Translations under genes and position numbers: made by a program
Notes under the pieces: model-generated
The model's database searches: none
Told to the model about the DNA's origin: nothing
Seen by the model: only the letters and a program-made list of their open reading frames with translations
Shown: piece after piece, positions 1 to 9,236 of the stretch
How positions within the stretch are numbered: position 1 is the stretch's first letter
Layout of the letters: the number at the start of each line of letters is the position of its first letter
DNA from: Lysinibacillus sp. 2017
Lineage (GTDB): Bacteria; Bacillota; Bacilli; Bacillales_A; Planococcaceae
Length of the DNA: 64,000 bases
Reading direction: 5' to 3'
Assembly (NCBI RefSeq): GCF_003073375.1
Contig: NZ_CP029002.1
Location: forward strand, 3,210,001 to 3,274,000

Positions 1-574
1 GCATGGATATATTCTTCTTCTTTTATACTCAATACACGCGAACGAATGAGTCGTCCGAAGCTTGGAATATTAATAATTGCAATCGCTATTAACGCATTAC
101 GTAAAGATGGTCCCAAAATTGATACAACCGCGATTGCCAATAAAATACTTGGGAATGCCAGCATAATATCAAAAATGCGTGAGATAATCGTATCTACAAA
201 GCGTCCATAATAGCCTGCAATAATTCCTAAAAAACTACCTACAACAGCTGAAATTAGTACTGCAGATAGACCAACAGTTAACGAGATTCGAGCGCCATGT
301 AAAATTCTCGAAAGAATATCGCGACCTAAGTCATCTGTCCCAAACCAAAATTCAGTGGATGGAGGCTGCAAGCGGAGACTTAAGTTTTGCTCGTTAATCC
401 CTTGTGGTGCAATAAGTGGACCCACAATTGCAAGAATAACAAAGAATATAACTATTACACTACCAACTAAAGCCGATTTACTCTTTTTAAAACTATACCA
501 TGCTTCTTTCCATGGTCCATTTACTTTTTCTTCTTTTTCAATCATTAGAGATGGCTTTTGCACGAATTCAGTCA
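1..574 (-). CDS. dppC: Peptide ABC transporter permease DppC (copy 1, partial)
   Basis: Inner-membrane permease of a dipeptide/oligopeptide importer (binding-protein-dependent transport family, DppC/OppC type). The ATG is at 574 after the ribosome-binding site GGAGGCGC, and the window edge removes the C-terminus. Visible are a cytoplasmic N-terminus, a first membrane helix and a WFGTDDLGRD segment typical of DppC, followed by further hydrophobic segments and the conserved RSRVL region. It is the last gene of the first dppDFABC operon, 17 bp after dppB. It closely resembles the second copy at 5632-6519. The family is clear; the exact peptide substrate is unknown. Confidence 0.9.
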
Positions 575-591
575 TCTTATGCGCCTCCTTC

Positions 592-1596
592 CTAGTTGTA
601 CTTTATCCGTGAGTCAATGACTGTGTATAAAATGTCTACGATCAAATTTATCATAACGAATAAAAAGGCTACAATTAAAATTCCTGATTGAATAACCGGA
701 TAATCACGGAATCCAATCGCTTCATATATGTAGCGACCGATGCCTGGCCAACTAAATATCGTTTCAGTTAAAATGGCCCCACCTAATAACATCCCTGTTT
801 GTAAACCAATAACCGTCAATACTGGTATTAATGCATTTTTTAATGCATGTTTATAAATAACAACAAACATTTTTTGACCTTTTGCACGTGCAGTTCGTAC
901 ATAATCTGCTCGCATTACTTCTAACATCGATGCACGCGTCATTCGCGCAATTATCGCTGTTGGAATCGTTGCAAGTGCCAAACCTGGTAATAATAAATGC
1001 TTAAACACAACTACAAATTGGTCAAATCGACCTTGCAACAACGTATCAATTAAATAAAGGTTGGTAATTGCCGATACTGGATCACGTACTTCTTCACGAC
1101 CTGACGTTGGTAACCAACCTAAATTTATACCAAAAACCCATTGTTCCATTAGACCTAGCCAGAAAATTGGCATTGAGACACCGATTAATGCGATCACCAT
1201 TGCTAAATAATCAAACCAAGAATTTTGGAACCATGCTGAAATAATTCCTGCATTGACACCGAGAATAACGGCTAAGAAAATTGCAAAAAACGCTAGTTCA
1301 AATGTCGCCGCTAAATATGGCCAAACCTCTGTGAAAATTGGTTGCCTTGTTCTCAATGATTCTCCTAAATTACCAGTAAAAATACCTTTTAGATATTCAA
1401 AATATTGCACATACCATGGATTATCAAGACCAAGCTTGTTACGAAGTGCAGCAATAGATTCTGCCGTAGCTTGCTGTCCTAAAATTACTTGCGCAGGATC
1501 CCCTGGTATCGCTCGAATAATAAAAAATACAATAAAAGACATTCCAAGTAATACTGGTATTAAATGTAGTAGACGTTTGCCAATGTAGTGAAGCAT
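592..1596 (-). CDS. dppB: Peptide ABC transporter permease DppB (copy 1)
   Basis: Membrane permease that pairs with DppC to form the translocation path of a peptide importer. The protein has about 334 residues with a first helix near residues 10-30, then the EAA-type loop (ARAKGQKMFVV and following residues) that contacts the ATPases. An in-frame GTG lies nine bases upstream, but the Shine-Dalgarno AGGGG sits directly against it, so ATG 1596 with about nine bases of spacing is preferred. The gene lies between the binding protein and dppC. It is nearly the same protein as 6536-7540, supporting an operon duplication. Confidence 0.92.
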   Translation of the reverse strand: MLHYIGKRLLHLIPVLLGMSFIVFFIIRAIPGDPAQVILGQQATAESIAALRNKLGLDNPWYVQYFEYLKGIFTGNLGESLRTRQPIFTEVWPYLAATFELAFFAIFLAVILGVNAGIISAWFQNSWFDYLAMVIALIGVSMPIFWLGLMEQWVFGINLGWLPTSGREEVRDPVSAITNLYLIDTLLQGRFDQFVVVFKHLLLPGLALATIPTAIIARMTRASMLEVMRADYVRTARAKGQKMFVVIYKHALKNALIPVLTVIGLQTGMLLGGAILTETIFSWPGIGRYIYEAIGFRDYPVIQSGILIVAFLFVMINLIVDILYTVIDSRIKYN

Positions 1597-1632
1597 GATC
1601 TTCACCCCTTTTACGTTTGTATTAAGAAAAAA

Positions 1633-1668
1633 TTAAAAAGGGAGAGGCGTTTTACCTCCCCTTTTTAA
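1633..1668 (-). terminator. Intercistronic stem-loop after dppA copy 1
   Basis: An imperfect inverted repeat (1633-1647 with 1655-1668, arms about AAAGGGAGAGG / CCTCCCCTTT) lies between dppA and dppB and is followed on the minus strand by a T-rich run. It looks like a leaky terminator or an mRNA-stabilising hairpin that would give more binding protein than permease. The second operon has a hairpin at the same place. Confidence 0.65.
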
Positions 1669-1720
1669 TCACTTATACCTCGGCATAAGTGCATCCGAAT
1701 TTGTGATATCTATAAGAAAA

Positions 1721-3364
1721 CTATTCCATTGAAACTTTATCTAATTTATCAGAGCCAGTCGGATGTGGTACAAACCCTTTCACACCAGCTTTAGCTGCAA
1801 GAAGAGGCGTTGAGTGAGCAAGTGGTACCCACGGCGCATCATCATGAATAATTTCTTGTGCTTTTTTGTATAAATCATTACGTACATTTTCATCTGTTTC
1901 AGATTGAGCCTTAATTAATAAGTCATGTACTTCATCATTTGAGTAAAATGCATAGTTATTTGACCCAATATTGTCTTTATCTAATAATGTGTAGATGAAG
2001 TTATCCGCATCCCCGTTGTCCCCGGTCCAACCAAGCATGAATGCATCTGCTTCACCATTTTTTGCCTTTTCTAAATATGTTGCCCACTCAAATGTAACGA
2101 TCTTAGACTTCATACCAACATCTTCTAAATTCTTTTGAATAACTTCTGCCACTTTTGCACCGTCTGGCATATATGGACGTGGAACTGGCATTGCCCATAA
2201 TTCAATTTCCTTACCATCATAACCAGCTTCAGCTAATAAAGATTTTGCTTTTGCTGGATCATATGGGTACGGCGATAATGCATCGTTATAACCGCTAATT
2301 GAAGATGGCATTGGGTTTACTGCAACTTCTGCGCGTCCTTCAAAGAATGCATCAACAATAGCTTGTTTATCAATCGCATAGTTCACTGCTTGACGAACTA
2401 ATTTGTTGTCAAATGGTGCACGTGTATTTGTTAAACCTAAGTAACCGATATTCATCGATGGACGCTCGATTAATTGTAATTCTGAATTTCCTTCTACCAT
2501 TTTACCATCCGATGGATTAACACCATCTGCTAAATCAATATTTCCTGCCATTAATTCATTTAGACGAGCAGAGTTATCAGGAATTGAACGGAAAATAACT
2601 TTATCTAATTTTGGTAAACCATCTTGCCAGTAGTCAGCGAATTTTTCAATTGTAATTGAGTCATTACGTTTCCACTCTGTAAATTTGAATGGACCTGTAC
2701 CTACTGGATTATCACCAAATTTATCACCAGTTTTTTCAAACTCTGTTGGTGAAGCGATACCGAATGGGCTCATCGCTAAGTTTTTTAGGAATGGAGCTTG
2801 TGGACGTGAAAGTGTGAATACAACTGTGTAATCTCCATCAGCTGTTACTTCTTTAATAATGTCTTCGCCTTCTGCTTTAAACATTGAGTTGAAGTAGTAG
2901 AAGTCGTCCTCTGTTCCACCTTTCCAACGATTAACGTTTTTAATTACCGAATCGGCGTTAAAGTCCGTACCATCGTGGAATTTTACCCCTTCTTGTAATT
3001 GGAATGTGTAAGTTAAACCATCGTCACTTACTTTCCATTCTTTTGCTAAACCTGGGTTGATCGTTGTATCTTTCTCTCCGAAGTTTAGTAATGTTTCAAA
3101 TAAATTTTGCGTAACTTTAAATGATTCACCGTCTGTTACGATACCTGGATCAAGTGATACTGAATCTGCACCACGTCCAAATACTAACACTTGAGGTGTT
3201 GAAGAACTTGAATCATCTGTCGTACCTGAATCTGTATTTGTCGTGCCTGAATCTGTATTCGAACCAGTCGACGAGTCTTCATCATCAGAGTTACACGCTG
3301 CTAAAAATAATGTCATTGTTAAAAGCATCACGAAACCTAGTAAATACTTTTTGCCTTTCTTCAT
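1721..3364 (-). CDS. dppA: Peptide-binding lipoprotein DppA/OppA type (copy 1)
   Basis: Extracellular substrate-binding lipoprotein (SBP family 5) that delivers peptides to DppBC. The start at 3364 follows the ribosome-binding site AGGGGG. The protein begins with a lysine-rich n-region, a hydrophobic stretch and a lipobox LAAC at about residues 21-24, so Cys24 should be lipidated. An Asp/Ser/Thr-rich linker of roughly 35 residues follows, then the SBP_bac_5 fold with a segment GTGPFKF(T)EW. An upstream in-frame extension is not supported by a ribosome-binding site. About 547 residues is usual for the family. It is a close paralogue of 7614-9203. Confidence 0.93.
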   Translation of the reverse strand: MKKGKKYLLGFVMLLTMTLFLAACNSDDEDSSTGSNTDSGTTNTDSGTTDDSSSSTPQVLVFGRGADSVSLDPGIVTDGESFKVTQNLFETLLNFGEKDTTINPGLAKEWKVSDDGLTYTFQLQEGVKFHDGTDFNADSVIKNVNRWKGGTEDDFYYFNSMFKAEGEDIIKEVTADGDYTVVFTLSRPQAPFLKNLAMSPFGIASPTEFEKTGDKFGDNPVGTGPFKFTEWKRNDSITIEKFADYWQDGLPKLDKVIFRSIPDNSARLNELMAGNIDLADGVNPSDGKMVEGNSELQLIERPSMNIGYLGLTNTRAPFDNKLVRQAVNYAIDKQAIVDAFFEGRAEVAVNPMPSSISGYNDALSPYPYDPAKAKSLLAEAGYDGKEIELWAMPVPRPYMPDGAKVAEVIQKNLEDVGMKSKIVTFEWATYLEKAKNGEADAFMLGWTGDNGDADNFIYTLLDKDNIGSNNYAFYSNDEVHDLLIKAQSETDENVRNDLYKKAQEIIHDDAPWVPLAHSTPLLAAKAGVKGFVPHPTGSDKLDKVSME

Positions 3365-3395
3365 AAAATACCCCCTATTAATTAGTAATCTATTA

Positions 3396-4376
3396 TCATT
3401 GCTGCGCCTCATTATATAAATGACACGCAACAGAATGACCTGATTTCACTTCCTGTAACTGCGGAACAGCTATTTTACAACGCTCCATCGCAAGTGGACA
3501 GCGCGTATGGAATGTACACCCGGGCGGTGGATTTGATGGACTTGGTATATCCCCCATTAAAAGAAGCTGATCACGCTCAAATTCTGGGTCTGGTATTGGA
3601 ACCGCCGATAACAATGCCTGTGTATATGGATGTAAAGGCTCGCTATACAAAGATTCACTTTCAGCTAGTTCTACTAATCTACCTAAATACATCACACCTA
3701 CGCGGTCACTAATATGACGAACTACCCCTAAATCATGAGCGATAAAAATATAAGTAAGCTTTAAGTCTTCCTGCAACTTTTGCATTAAATTTAAAACTTG
3801 TGCTTGAATGGAAACATCGAGAGCTGAAACAGGTTCATCCGCAATAATAAGTTTCGGATTCGTCATGAGTGCTCTTGCGATACCAATTCGTTGACGTTGC
3901 CCCCCACTAAATTGGTGTGGATAACGCTTCGCATGATAGGCACTTAACCCGACAATTTCTAAATATTCATGTACTTTCTTTTTACGTTCTTTAGCATTCC
4001 CTATCCCATGCACGATGAGTGGTTCTTCTAATATTTTTTCGACGGTGTGTCTAGGATTTAACGAAGCATATGGATCTTGGAATACCATTTGAATGTCCCG
4101 ACGCGCTTTACGCAGTTGTTCTGAATTTAGCTTCGTCAATTCCATACCATTGAATGTAACTGAACCATCTGTAGGTTCATGAAGTCGCATAATGGCACGA
4201 CCTGTTGTTGATTTACCACAACCAGATTCGCCAACAATGCCAAGCGTTTCTCCTTCAAATAACTCAAATGACACATCATCTACTGCTTTCACATCTCCTA
4301 CATGACGAGAAAACATGCCCTGACGAATTGGAAAATACTTTTTTAAATTTTCAACTTTTAACAGCACTTTCGACAT
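3396..4376 (-). CDS. dppF: Peptide ABC transporter ATPase DppF (copy 1)
   Basis: Cytoplasmic ATPase that powers the importer together with DppD. Walker A is GESGCGKST, the Q-loop FQDPYASLNP, the signature SGGQRQR and the Walker B region LIIADEPVSALD, with switch histidine in IAHDLG. The C-terminal peptide-importer domain has a Cys-containing segment GCTFHTRCPLA, a motif shared by many Dpp/Opp ATPases. Its start overlaps the end of dppD by 26 bases, indicating translational coupling. The length of 326 residues is normal. Confidence 0.94.
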   Translation of the reverse strand: MSKVLLKVENLKKYFPIRQGMFSRHVGDVKAVDDVSFELFEGETLGIVGESGCGKSTTGRAIMRLHEPTDGSVTFNGMELTKLNSEQLRKARRDIQMVFQDPYASLNPRHTVEKILEEPLIVHGIGNAKERKKKVHEYLEIVGLSAYHAKRYPHQFSGGQRQRIGIARALMTNPKLIIADEPVSALDVSIQAQVLNLMQKLQEDLKLTYIFIAHDLGVVRHISDRVGVMYLGRLVELAESESLYSEPLHPYTQALLSAVPIPDPEFERDQLLLMGDIPSPSNPPPGCTFHTRCPLAMERCKIAVPQLQEVKSGHSVACHLYNEAQQ

Positions 4377-5367
4377 ATGCAGGACTCCCTTCTACATCAA
4401 GTAAGAAACATCGCCCTTGATGCGATGAAGATGTTTCATAGAGCGGTGGATTTTCCATCATGCATCGTTCAAATGCAAATTCACAACGTGGTGCAAAACG
4501 ACAACCCGTCGTAATGGAACCTGGCTTCGGAACATTGCCAGGAATTGAATAAAGTGAATCCTTTTTAAAACGCATGTCAGGTACAGATTGAATGAGACCT
4601 TTTGTATATGGATGCTGTGGGTTTTTGAAGATTTCATTGACTGGTGCTTCTTCAACAATTTGACCAGCATACATAACAATGACACGTTCACATGTTTCTG
4701 CCACTACCCCTAAATCGTGAGTAATCAAAAGTACCGCTGTATTAAGACGTTCATTTAATTCACGTATTAATTTTAAAATTTGGGCTTGAATCGTTACATC
4801 TAGTGCGGTTGTTGGTTCATCCGCAATTAAAACTTTTGGGTTACAAACGAGTGCCATCGCAATCATGACACGCTGACGCATCCCTCCAGACAATTGATGT
4901 GGATAATCTTTTATGAGCTCCTCTGCACGAGGTAATCCTACTAGCTTCATCATTTCAATTGCTCGGTTTTTTGCTTCCTTTTTGGACCATTTCGGATGAT
5001 GAATTGAAATCGCTTCTACTAATTGATTTCCAATCGTAAACAGTGGATTTAGTGACGTCATCGGTTCTTGGAAAATCATCGCAATATCATTCCCTCGAAT
5101 TTTACGCATTTGCTTGTCACTAAACTTTGAAATATCTTCTCCTTTTAATAAAACTTCACCGTTTGTAATTTTTCCAGGTGGACTTGGTACTAACCCCATA
5201 ATGGATAATGATGTTACACTTTTTCCACAACCTGATTCTCCTACTATCGCAAGAACTTCTCCTTCATGAATTGAAAAGCTAATTCGATCCACAGCTGCTA
5301 CATTTCCACTATCGGTAAAAAAGGTTGTTTCAAGCTCTTTTACTTCAAGAATGGCTTTTCGACTCAC
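4351..5367 (-). CDS. dppD: Peptide ABC transporter ATPase DppD (copy 1)
   Basis: First gene of the left dpp operon, encoding the DppD/OppD ATPase partner. Motifs are GESGCGKSV (Walker A), FQEPMTSLNP (Q-loop), SGGMRQR (signature), [12 protein letters not shown] (Walker B) and ITHDLG (switch). The C-terminal family domain carries the Cys motif GCRFAPRCEFA. The start is GTG at 5367 after the ribosome-binding site GAGGTGG. A CodY-like box lies directly upstream. The protein has 338 residues, as expected. Confidence 0.94.
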   Translation of the reverse strand: MSRKAILEVKELETTFFTDSGNVAAVDRISFSIHEGEVLAIVGESGCGKSVTSLSIMGLVPSPPGKITNGEVLLKGEDISKFSDKQMRKIRGNDIAMIFQEPMTSLNPLFTIGNQLVEAISIHHPKWSKKEAKNRAIEMMKLVGLPRAEELIKDYPHQLSGGMRQRVMIAMALVCNPKVLIADEPTTALDVTIQAQILKLIRELNERLNTAVLLITHDLGVVAETCERVIVMYAGQIVEEAPVNEIFKNPQHPYTKGLIQSVPDMRFKKDSLYSIPGNVPKPGSITTGCRFAPRCEFAFERCMMENPPLYETSSSHQGRCFLLDVEGSPAYVESAVKS

Positions 5368-5379
5368 ACGACCACCTCT

Positions 5380-5394
5380 TATTATCAGAAAATT
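5380..5394 (-). promoter_or_regulatory. CodY-like box of dpp operon 1
   Basis: The minus strand reads AATTTTCTGATAATA, 13 of 15 matches to the CodY consensus AATTTTCWGAAAATT. It lies between the promoter and the dppD ribosome-binding site, a place where binding would repress. Peptide importers are established CodY targets in Bacillus. Confidence 0.65.
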
Positions 5395-5410
5395 AAAAGT
5401 ATTTTAACAT

Positions 5411-5439
5411 ATTTTATTATACACATTGGTAATTTACAA
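5411..5439 (-). promoter_or_regulatory. Sigma-A-type promoter of dpp operon 1
   Basis: On the minus strand -35 TTGTAA (5434-5439) and -10 TAAAAT (5411-5416) are 17 bp apart. The second dpp operon has the same TTGTAAATT start to its promoter, so the promoter was probably duplicated with the operon. Confidence 0.55.
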
Positions 5440-5560
5440 CATTATTGTAAAATATGTATATGCATGCTTGATTAAACTACTTTTTTCTATAATCCTCTCT
5501 TTTAAAATATTAATGTATTAAAGTGAGGTATAAGTTTATATGTTCATCTAAACAAAAAAA

Positions 5561-5598
5561 GGTTATCTCTTATCTAAACTTTCAGATAAGAGATAACC
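5561..5598 (-). terminator. Terminator of dpp operon 2
   Basis: A perfect 15-bp stem (5561-5575 with 5584-5598, arm GGTTATCTCTTATCT) with an eight-base loop is followed by a run of seven T on the minus strand. It ends the second operon just before the first one begins. A T-run on the plus side makes it bidirectional in form. Confidence 0.92.
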
Positions 5599-5631
5599 CT
5601 TTTTTCTTTACGTATACAATTGAAGTATAAA

Positions 5632-6519
5632 TTAGTTTTTCATTTTTGGATCTAGCGCATCACGCAAACCGTCACCCATTAAGTTGAAGCCAACAACCGT
5701 CAACATGATCGCGATTCCTGGGAAAATCATTGCCCATGGTGCGTTAATAAAGAAAATACGCGCATCCGCTAACATTTTTCCCCACTCTGCCTGAGGTGCT
5801 TGTGCGCCAAGACCTAAGAAGCCAAGTGAAGCAGCTTCAATAATCGCTGTCGCAATCGCTAGTGTCCCTTGAACAATAACGGGTGTCATGGAGTTTGGTA
5901 AAATATGTTTCCATAAAATACGCGCATTTTTCATCCCAATGGCTTTTGCCGCTAATATGTATTCTTCTTCTTTAATCATTAATACGCGAGAACGAATGAG
6001 TCGTCCAAAAGTTGGGACATTAATAATTGCAATCGCGAGTAATGCATTTTGAAGTGATGGACCTAAAATTGATACAACTGCAATCGCAAGCAAAATACTT
6101 GGAAACGCTAGCATAATATCAAAAACACGTGAAATGATTGTGTCTACCCAACGTCCGTAATAACCAGCAATAACTCCTAAGAAACTACCTGCAATGACAG
6201 ATAAGATTACCGCCGAAAAACCAACGATTAACGAAATACTAGCTCCATATAATATACGTGAGAATATATCACGTCCTAAATCATCTGTTCCAAACCAGTG
6301 CTTACTAGAAGGAGATAATAAACGGTCCGCTAACGCTTGGTCATTCATTCCGTATGGAGCAACAAATGGACCAACAGTTGCTAAAATAATAAAGAACACA
6401 ACAATAACTGCTCCAAACACGGCAGCTTTATTTTTTTTAAAGTTTCGCCACGCTTCTTTCCATGGACCAGCAACTTTTTCGGATTGTGTGCTTTTTGCTT
6501 TTGCTGCTAATTCTGACAT
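5632..6519 (-). CDS. dppC: Peptide ABC transporter permease DppC (copy 2)
   Basis: Membrane permease of the second dipeptide-type importer, about 295 residues. ATG 6519 is chosen because a strong AAGGAGGAG ribosome-binding site precedes it; the reading frame extends 22 codons further upstream without support. The sequence has an N-terminal cytoplasmic tail, a first helix near residues 30-50, the WFGTDDLGRD segment and the conserved inner-membrane domain ending in DGLRDALDPK. It is the last gene of the operon, followed by a strong terminator. It is highly similar to the partial copy at 1-574. Confidence 0.93.
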   Translation of the reverse strand: MSELAAKAKSTQSEKVAGPWKEAWRNFKKNKAAVFGAVIVVFFIILATVGPFVAPYGMNDQALADRLLSPSSKHWFGTDDLGRDIFSRILYGASISLIVGFSAVILSVIAGSFLGVIAGYYGRWVDTIISRVFDIMLAFPSILLAIAVVSILGPSLQNALLAIAIINVPTFGRLIRSRVLMIKEEEYILAAKAIGMKNARILWKHILPNSMTPVIVQGTLAIATAIIEAASLGFLGLGAQAPQAEWGKMLADARIFFINAPWAMIFPGIAIMLTVVGFNLMGDGLRDALDPKMKN

Positions 6520-6535
6520 GTCTGTTCTCCTCCTT

Positions 6536-7540
6536 CTAGTCGTATTTAATACGTGAATCGATGACAGAATATAAAATATCGACAAGTAAATTGATCATTA
6601 CAAATATGAACGCAACGATTAGAATACCCGATTGAATTACCGTATAGTCACGATAGCCAATTGCTTCGTAAATGTATCGACCAATTCCCGGCCAACTGAA
6701 AATTGTCTCTGTTAAAATGGCACCACCTAGAAGGGAACCAAGTTGTAAGCCGATAATTGTTAATACTGGAATTAATGCGTTTTTCAATGCATGTTTATAA
6801 ACAACAACAAACATTTTTTGTCCCTTTGCACGTGCTGTACGTACATAATCTGAACGCATTACTTCTAGCATTGAAGAACGAGTCATACGCGCAATAATTG
6901 CCATTGGAATGGTTGCTAATGCGATACCTGGTAAAATTAAATGTTTTAGCGCGACAATAAATTGATCCATTCTTCCTTGAATTAACGTATCAATTAAATT
7001 AAAGTGTGTAATCGCCATAATCGGGTCGCGAACTTCATCACGTCCTGAAGTTGGAAGCCAGCCTAAGTTAATACTGAAAACCCATTGTTCCATTAAACCT
7101 AGCCAGAAAATTGGCACCGATACACCGATTAATGCAATAATCATTGCCACATAATCAAACCAAGAATTTTGGAACCAAGCTGAAATAATCCCTGCGTTCA
7201 TACCGACAATAACCGCTATAATAATCGCAAAAAACGCAAGTTCAAATGTTGCTGCTAAGTAAGGCCAAACCTCACTCGAAATTGCCTGTTTTGTTCGTAA
7301 AGATTCACCTAGATCCCCAGTTAGTAGACCTTTTAAATAATCAAAATATTGCACATACCAAGGATTATCTAGACCTAATTTTGCATTTAATGCCGCTACT
7401 GCTTCTGCTGTAGCTTGCTGACCTAAAATAACTTGTGCAGGATTCCCAGGAATCGCGCGGATGATTAAGAAGACAACAAATGTCATCCCAAGTAGTACCG
7501 GTATTAAATGTAAAAGTCTTTTCCCTATGTAGTGAAGCAT
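6536..7540 (-). CDS. dppB: Peptide ABC transporter permease DppB (copy 2)
   Basis: Second-copy DppB permease, 334 residues with the usual multi-helix layout and the ARAKGQKMFVV loop that couples to the ATPase. ATG 7540 is preferred over the GTG nine bases upstream because of ribosome-binding-site spacing (GGAGAGG). It matches the copy at 592-1596 almost throughout and differs mainly by conservative changes in the periplasmic-side loops, where substrate preference could differ. Confidence 0.93.
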   Translation of the reverse strand: MLHYIGKRLLHLIPVLLGMTFVVFLIIRAIPGNPAQVILGQQATAEAVAALNAKLGLDNPWYVQYFDYLKGLLTGDLGESLRTKQAISSEVWPYLAATFELAFFAIIIAVIVGMNAGIISAWFQNSWFDYVAMIIALIGVSVPIFWLGLMEQWVFSINLGWLPTSGRDEVRDPIMAITHFNLIDTLIQGRMDQFIVALKHLILPGIALATIPMAIIARMTRSSMLEVMRSDYVRTARAKGQKMFVVVYKHALKNALIPVLTIIGLQLGSLLGGAILTETIFSWPGIGRYIYEAIGYRDYTVIQSGILIVAFIFVMINLLVDILYSVIDSRIKYD

Positions 7541-7568
7541 TGTCTTCACCTCTCCATTAAAAATAATT

Positions 7569-7601
7569 GGAAAGGAAGGTCAGGCAAGAAACCTTCCTTC
7601 C
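7569..7601 (-). terminator. Intercistronic stem-loop after dppA copy 2
   Basis: Inverted repeat GGAAAGGAAGGT (7569-7580) with ACCTTCCTTCC (7591-7601), one bulge, lies between dppA and dppB and is followed on the minus strand by an AT-rich tract (TTATTTTTAA). It has the same position and probably the same role as the hairpin at 1633-1668, although its sequence differs. Confidence 0.65.
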
Positions 7602-7613
7602 TTCACTTAAAAA

Positions 7614-9203
7614 CTATTGAACTGAAACATTTTCTAAAGATTCTGAACCAGTTGGGTGTGGAACGTAACCAGTTACAAATTTAGCTGCACCTAATAATGG
7701 TGTAGAGTGTGCTAAGTTAACCCATGGAGCGTCATCTTTAATGATTTCTTGTGCTTGTTTGTAAAGATCATTACGTATTTCTTCATCTACTTCAGATTGA
7801 GCAGTAATTAATAATTTGTGTAGCTCATCGTTTGAGTAGTAAGAATAGTTGTTTGCACCAATATTATCTTGGTCTAATAATGCATATAGGAAGTTGTCTG
7901 CATCACCGTTGTCGCCTGTCCAACCTAAAAGATATGCATCTGCTTCCCCTTTAGAAGCTTTGTCAATATACGTAGCCCATTCGTATGTCACGATTTTAGA
8001 TGGCATACCAACGTCTGCTAAGTTCTTTTGAATCGCTTCTGCAATTTTTTGACCGTCTGGCATGTATGGACGTGCTACAGGCATTGCCCATAATTCGATT
8101 TCTTTGCCGTCATAACCAGCTTGTGCTAATAATTCTTTTGCTTTTTCTGGGTTGTAATCATAATCTACTAAGTCATCGTTATAACCTGAAACTGAAGATG
8201 GCATTGGGTTTTTCGCCACATCTGCACGACCTTCAAAGAATGCATCAACGATCGATTGTTTATCGATTGCGTAGTTTACTGCTTGACGTACTAATTTGTT
8301 ATCAAATGGTGCACGATTTGTTGTTAAACCTAAGTAACCAACATTCATTGATGGACGTTCGATTAATTGTAAATCTGCATTTCCTTCGATTTGAGATGCA
8401 TCTGATGGATTAATACCGTCTGCTAAATCGATTTCACCAGTAACAAGTGCGTTTAAACGAGTAGAGTTATCTGGAATTGCACGGAAAATAACTTTATCAA
8501 GTTTTGGTAAACCATCTTGCCAATAGTTTTCATTTTTCACTAATGTAATTGAATCATTGCGTTTCCATTCAACGAATTTGAATGGACCAGTACCAACTGG
8601 ATTGTCACCAAATGTATCTGGATTCGCTTCGAATGCTGTAGGTGATGCGATACCAAATGCAGCCATTGCGATATTTTTTAAGAATGGTGCTTGTGGACGA
8701 GTTAACGTCATCACAACAGTTGAAGCGTCTGTTGCTTCTACAGAAGAAATGATATCTTGTCCTTCTGCTTTGAACATTGAAGTATAGTAAGCGAAGTCTT
8801 CTTCAGCACCTGCACTCCAACGTGTAAAGTTTTTCACAACAGCTTCTGCATTAAAATCAGTACCATCATGGAATTTGATACCATCTTGTAAATGGAATGT
8901 ATAAGTTAAGCCGTCTTCAGAAACTTCCCACTCTTTTGCAAGACCTGCTTTTACAGTTGTATCTTCTTCATTGAAGTTAAGTAAAGTTTCAAAAATGTTT
9001 TGTGTAACTTTAATTGATTCGCCGTCTGTAACTGCTGCACTATCAAGTGATACTGAGTCGCCACCGCGGCCAAATACTAAAACTTGATCTTTTGCTTTGC
9101 CATTATCTTCACCTTTATCAGCTGAGTCGTCTCCACCACACGCTGCAAGAACTGAGATAACAAGTAATAACGTAAGCCCTAATGACCAAAACTTGTTTTT
9201 CAT
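7614..9203 (-). CDS. dppA: Peptide-binding lipoprotein DppA/OppA type (copy 2)
   Basis: Lipid-anchored substrate-binding protein (SBP family 5) of the second importer, about 529 residues. It has a short basic n-region, a hydrophobic stretch and a lipobox LAAC near residues 18-21, followed by a linker (shorter than in copy 1) rich in Gly, Asp and Lys. The mature domain aligns with copy 1 along its whole length, including the segments GTGPFKFVEWKRND and YDGKEIELWAMPV. A GTG directly before the ATG (position 9206) has equally acceptable spacing to the GGAGG ribosome-binding site, so the start is uncertain by one codon. Confidence 0.93.
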   Translation of the reverse strand: MKNKFWSLGLTLLLVISVLAACGGDDSADKGEDNGKAKDQVLVFGRGGDSVSLDSAAVTDGESIKVTQNIFETLLNFNEEDTTVKAGLAKEWEVSEDGLTYTFHLQDGIKFHDGTDFNAEAVVKNFTRWSAGAEEDFAYYTSMFKAEGQDIISSVEATDASTVVMTLTRPQAPFLKNIAMAAFGIASPTAFEANPDTFGDNPVGTGPFKFVEWKRNDSITLVKNENYWQDGLPKLDKVIFRAIPDNSTRLNALVTGEIDLADGINPSDASQIEGNADLQLIERPSMNVGYLGLTTNRAPFDNKLVRQAVNYAIDKQSIVDAFFEGRADVAKNPMPSSVSGYNDDLVDYDYNPEKAKELLAQAGYDGKEIELWAMPVARPYMPDGQKIAEAIQKNLADVGMPSKIVTYEWATYIDKASKGEADAYLLGWTGDNGDADNFLYALLDQDNIGANNYSYYSNDELHKLLITAQSEVDEEIRNDLYKQAQEIIKDDAPWVNLAHSTPLLGAAKFVTGYVPHPTGSESLENVSVQ

Positions 9204-9236
9204 CACTGAAAAACCTCCTAATTTCTTTAATTTATA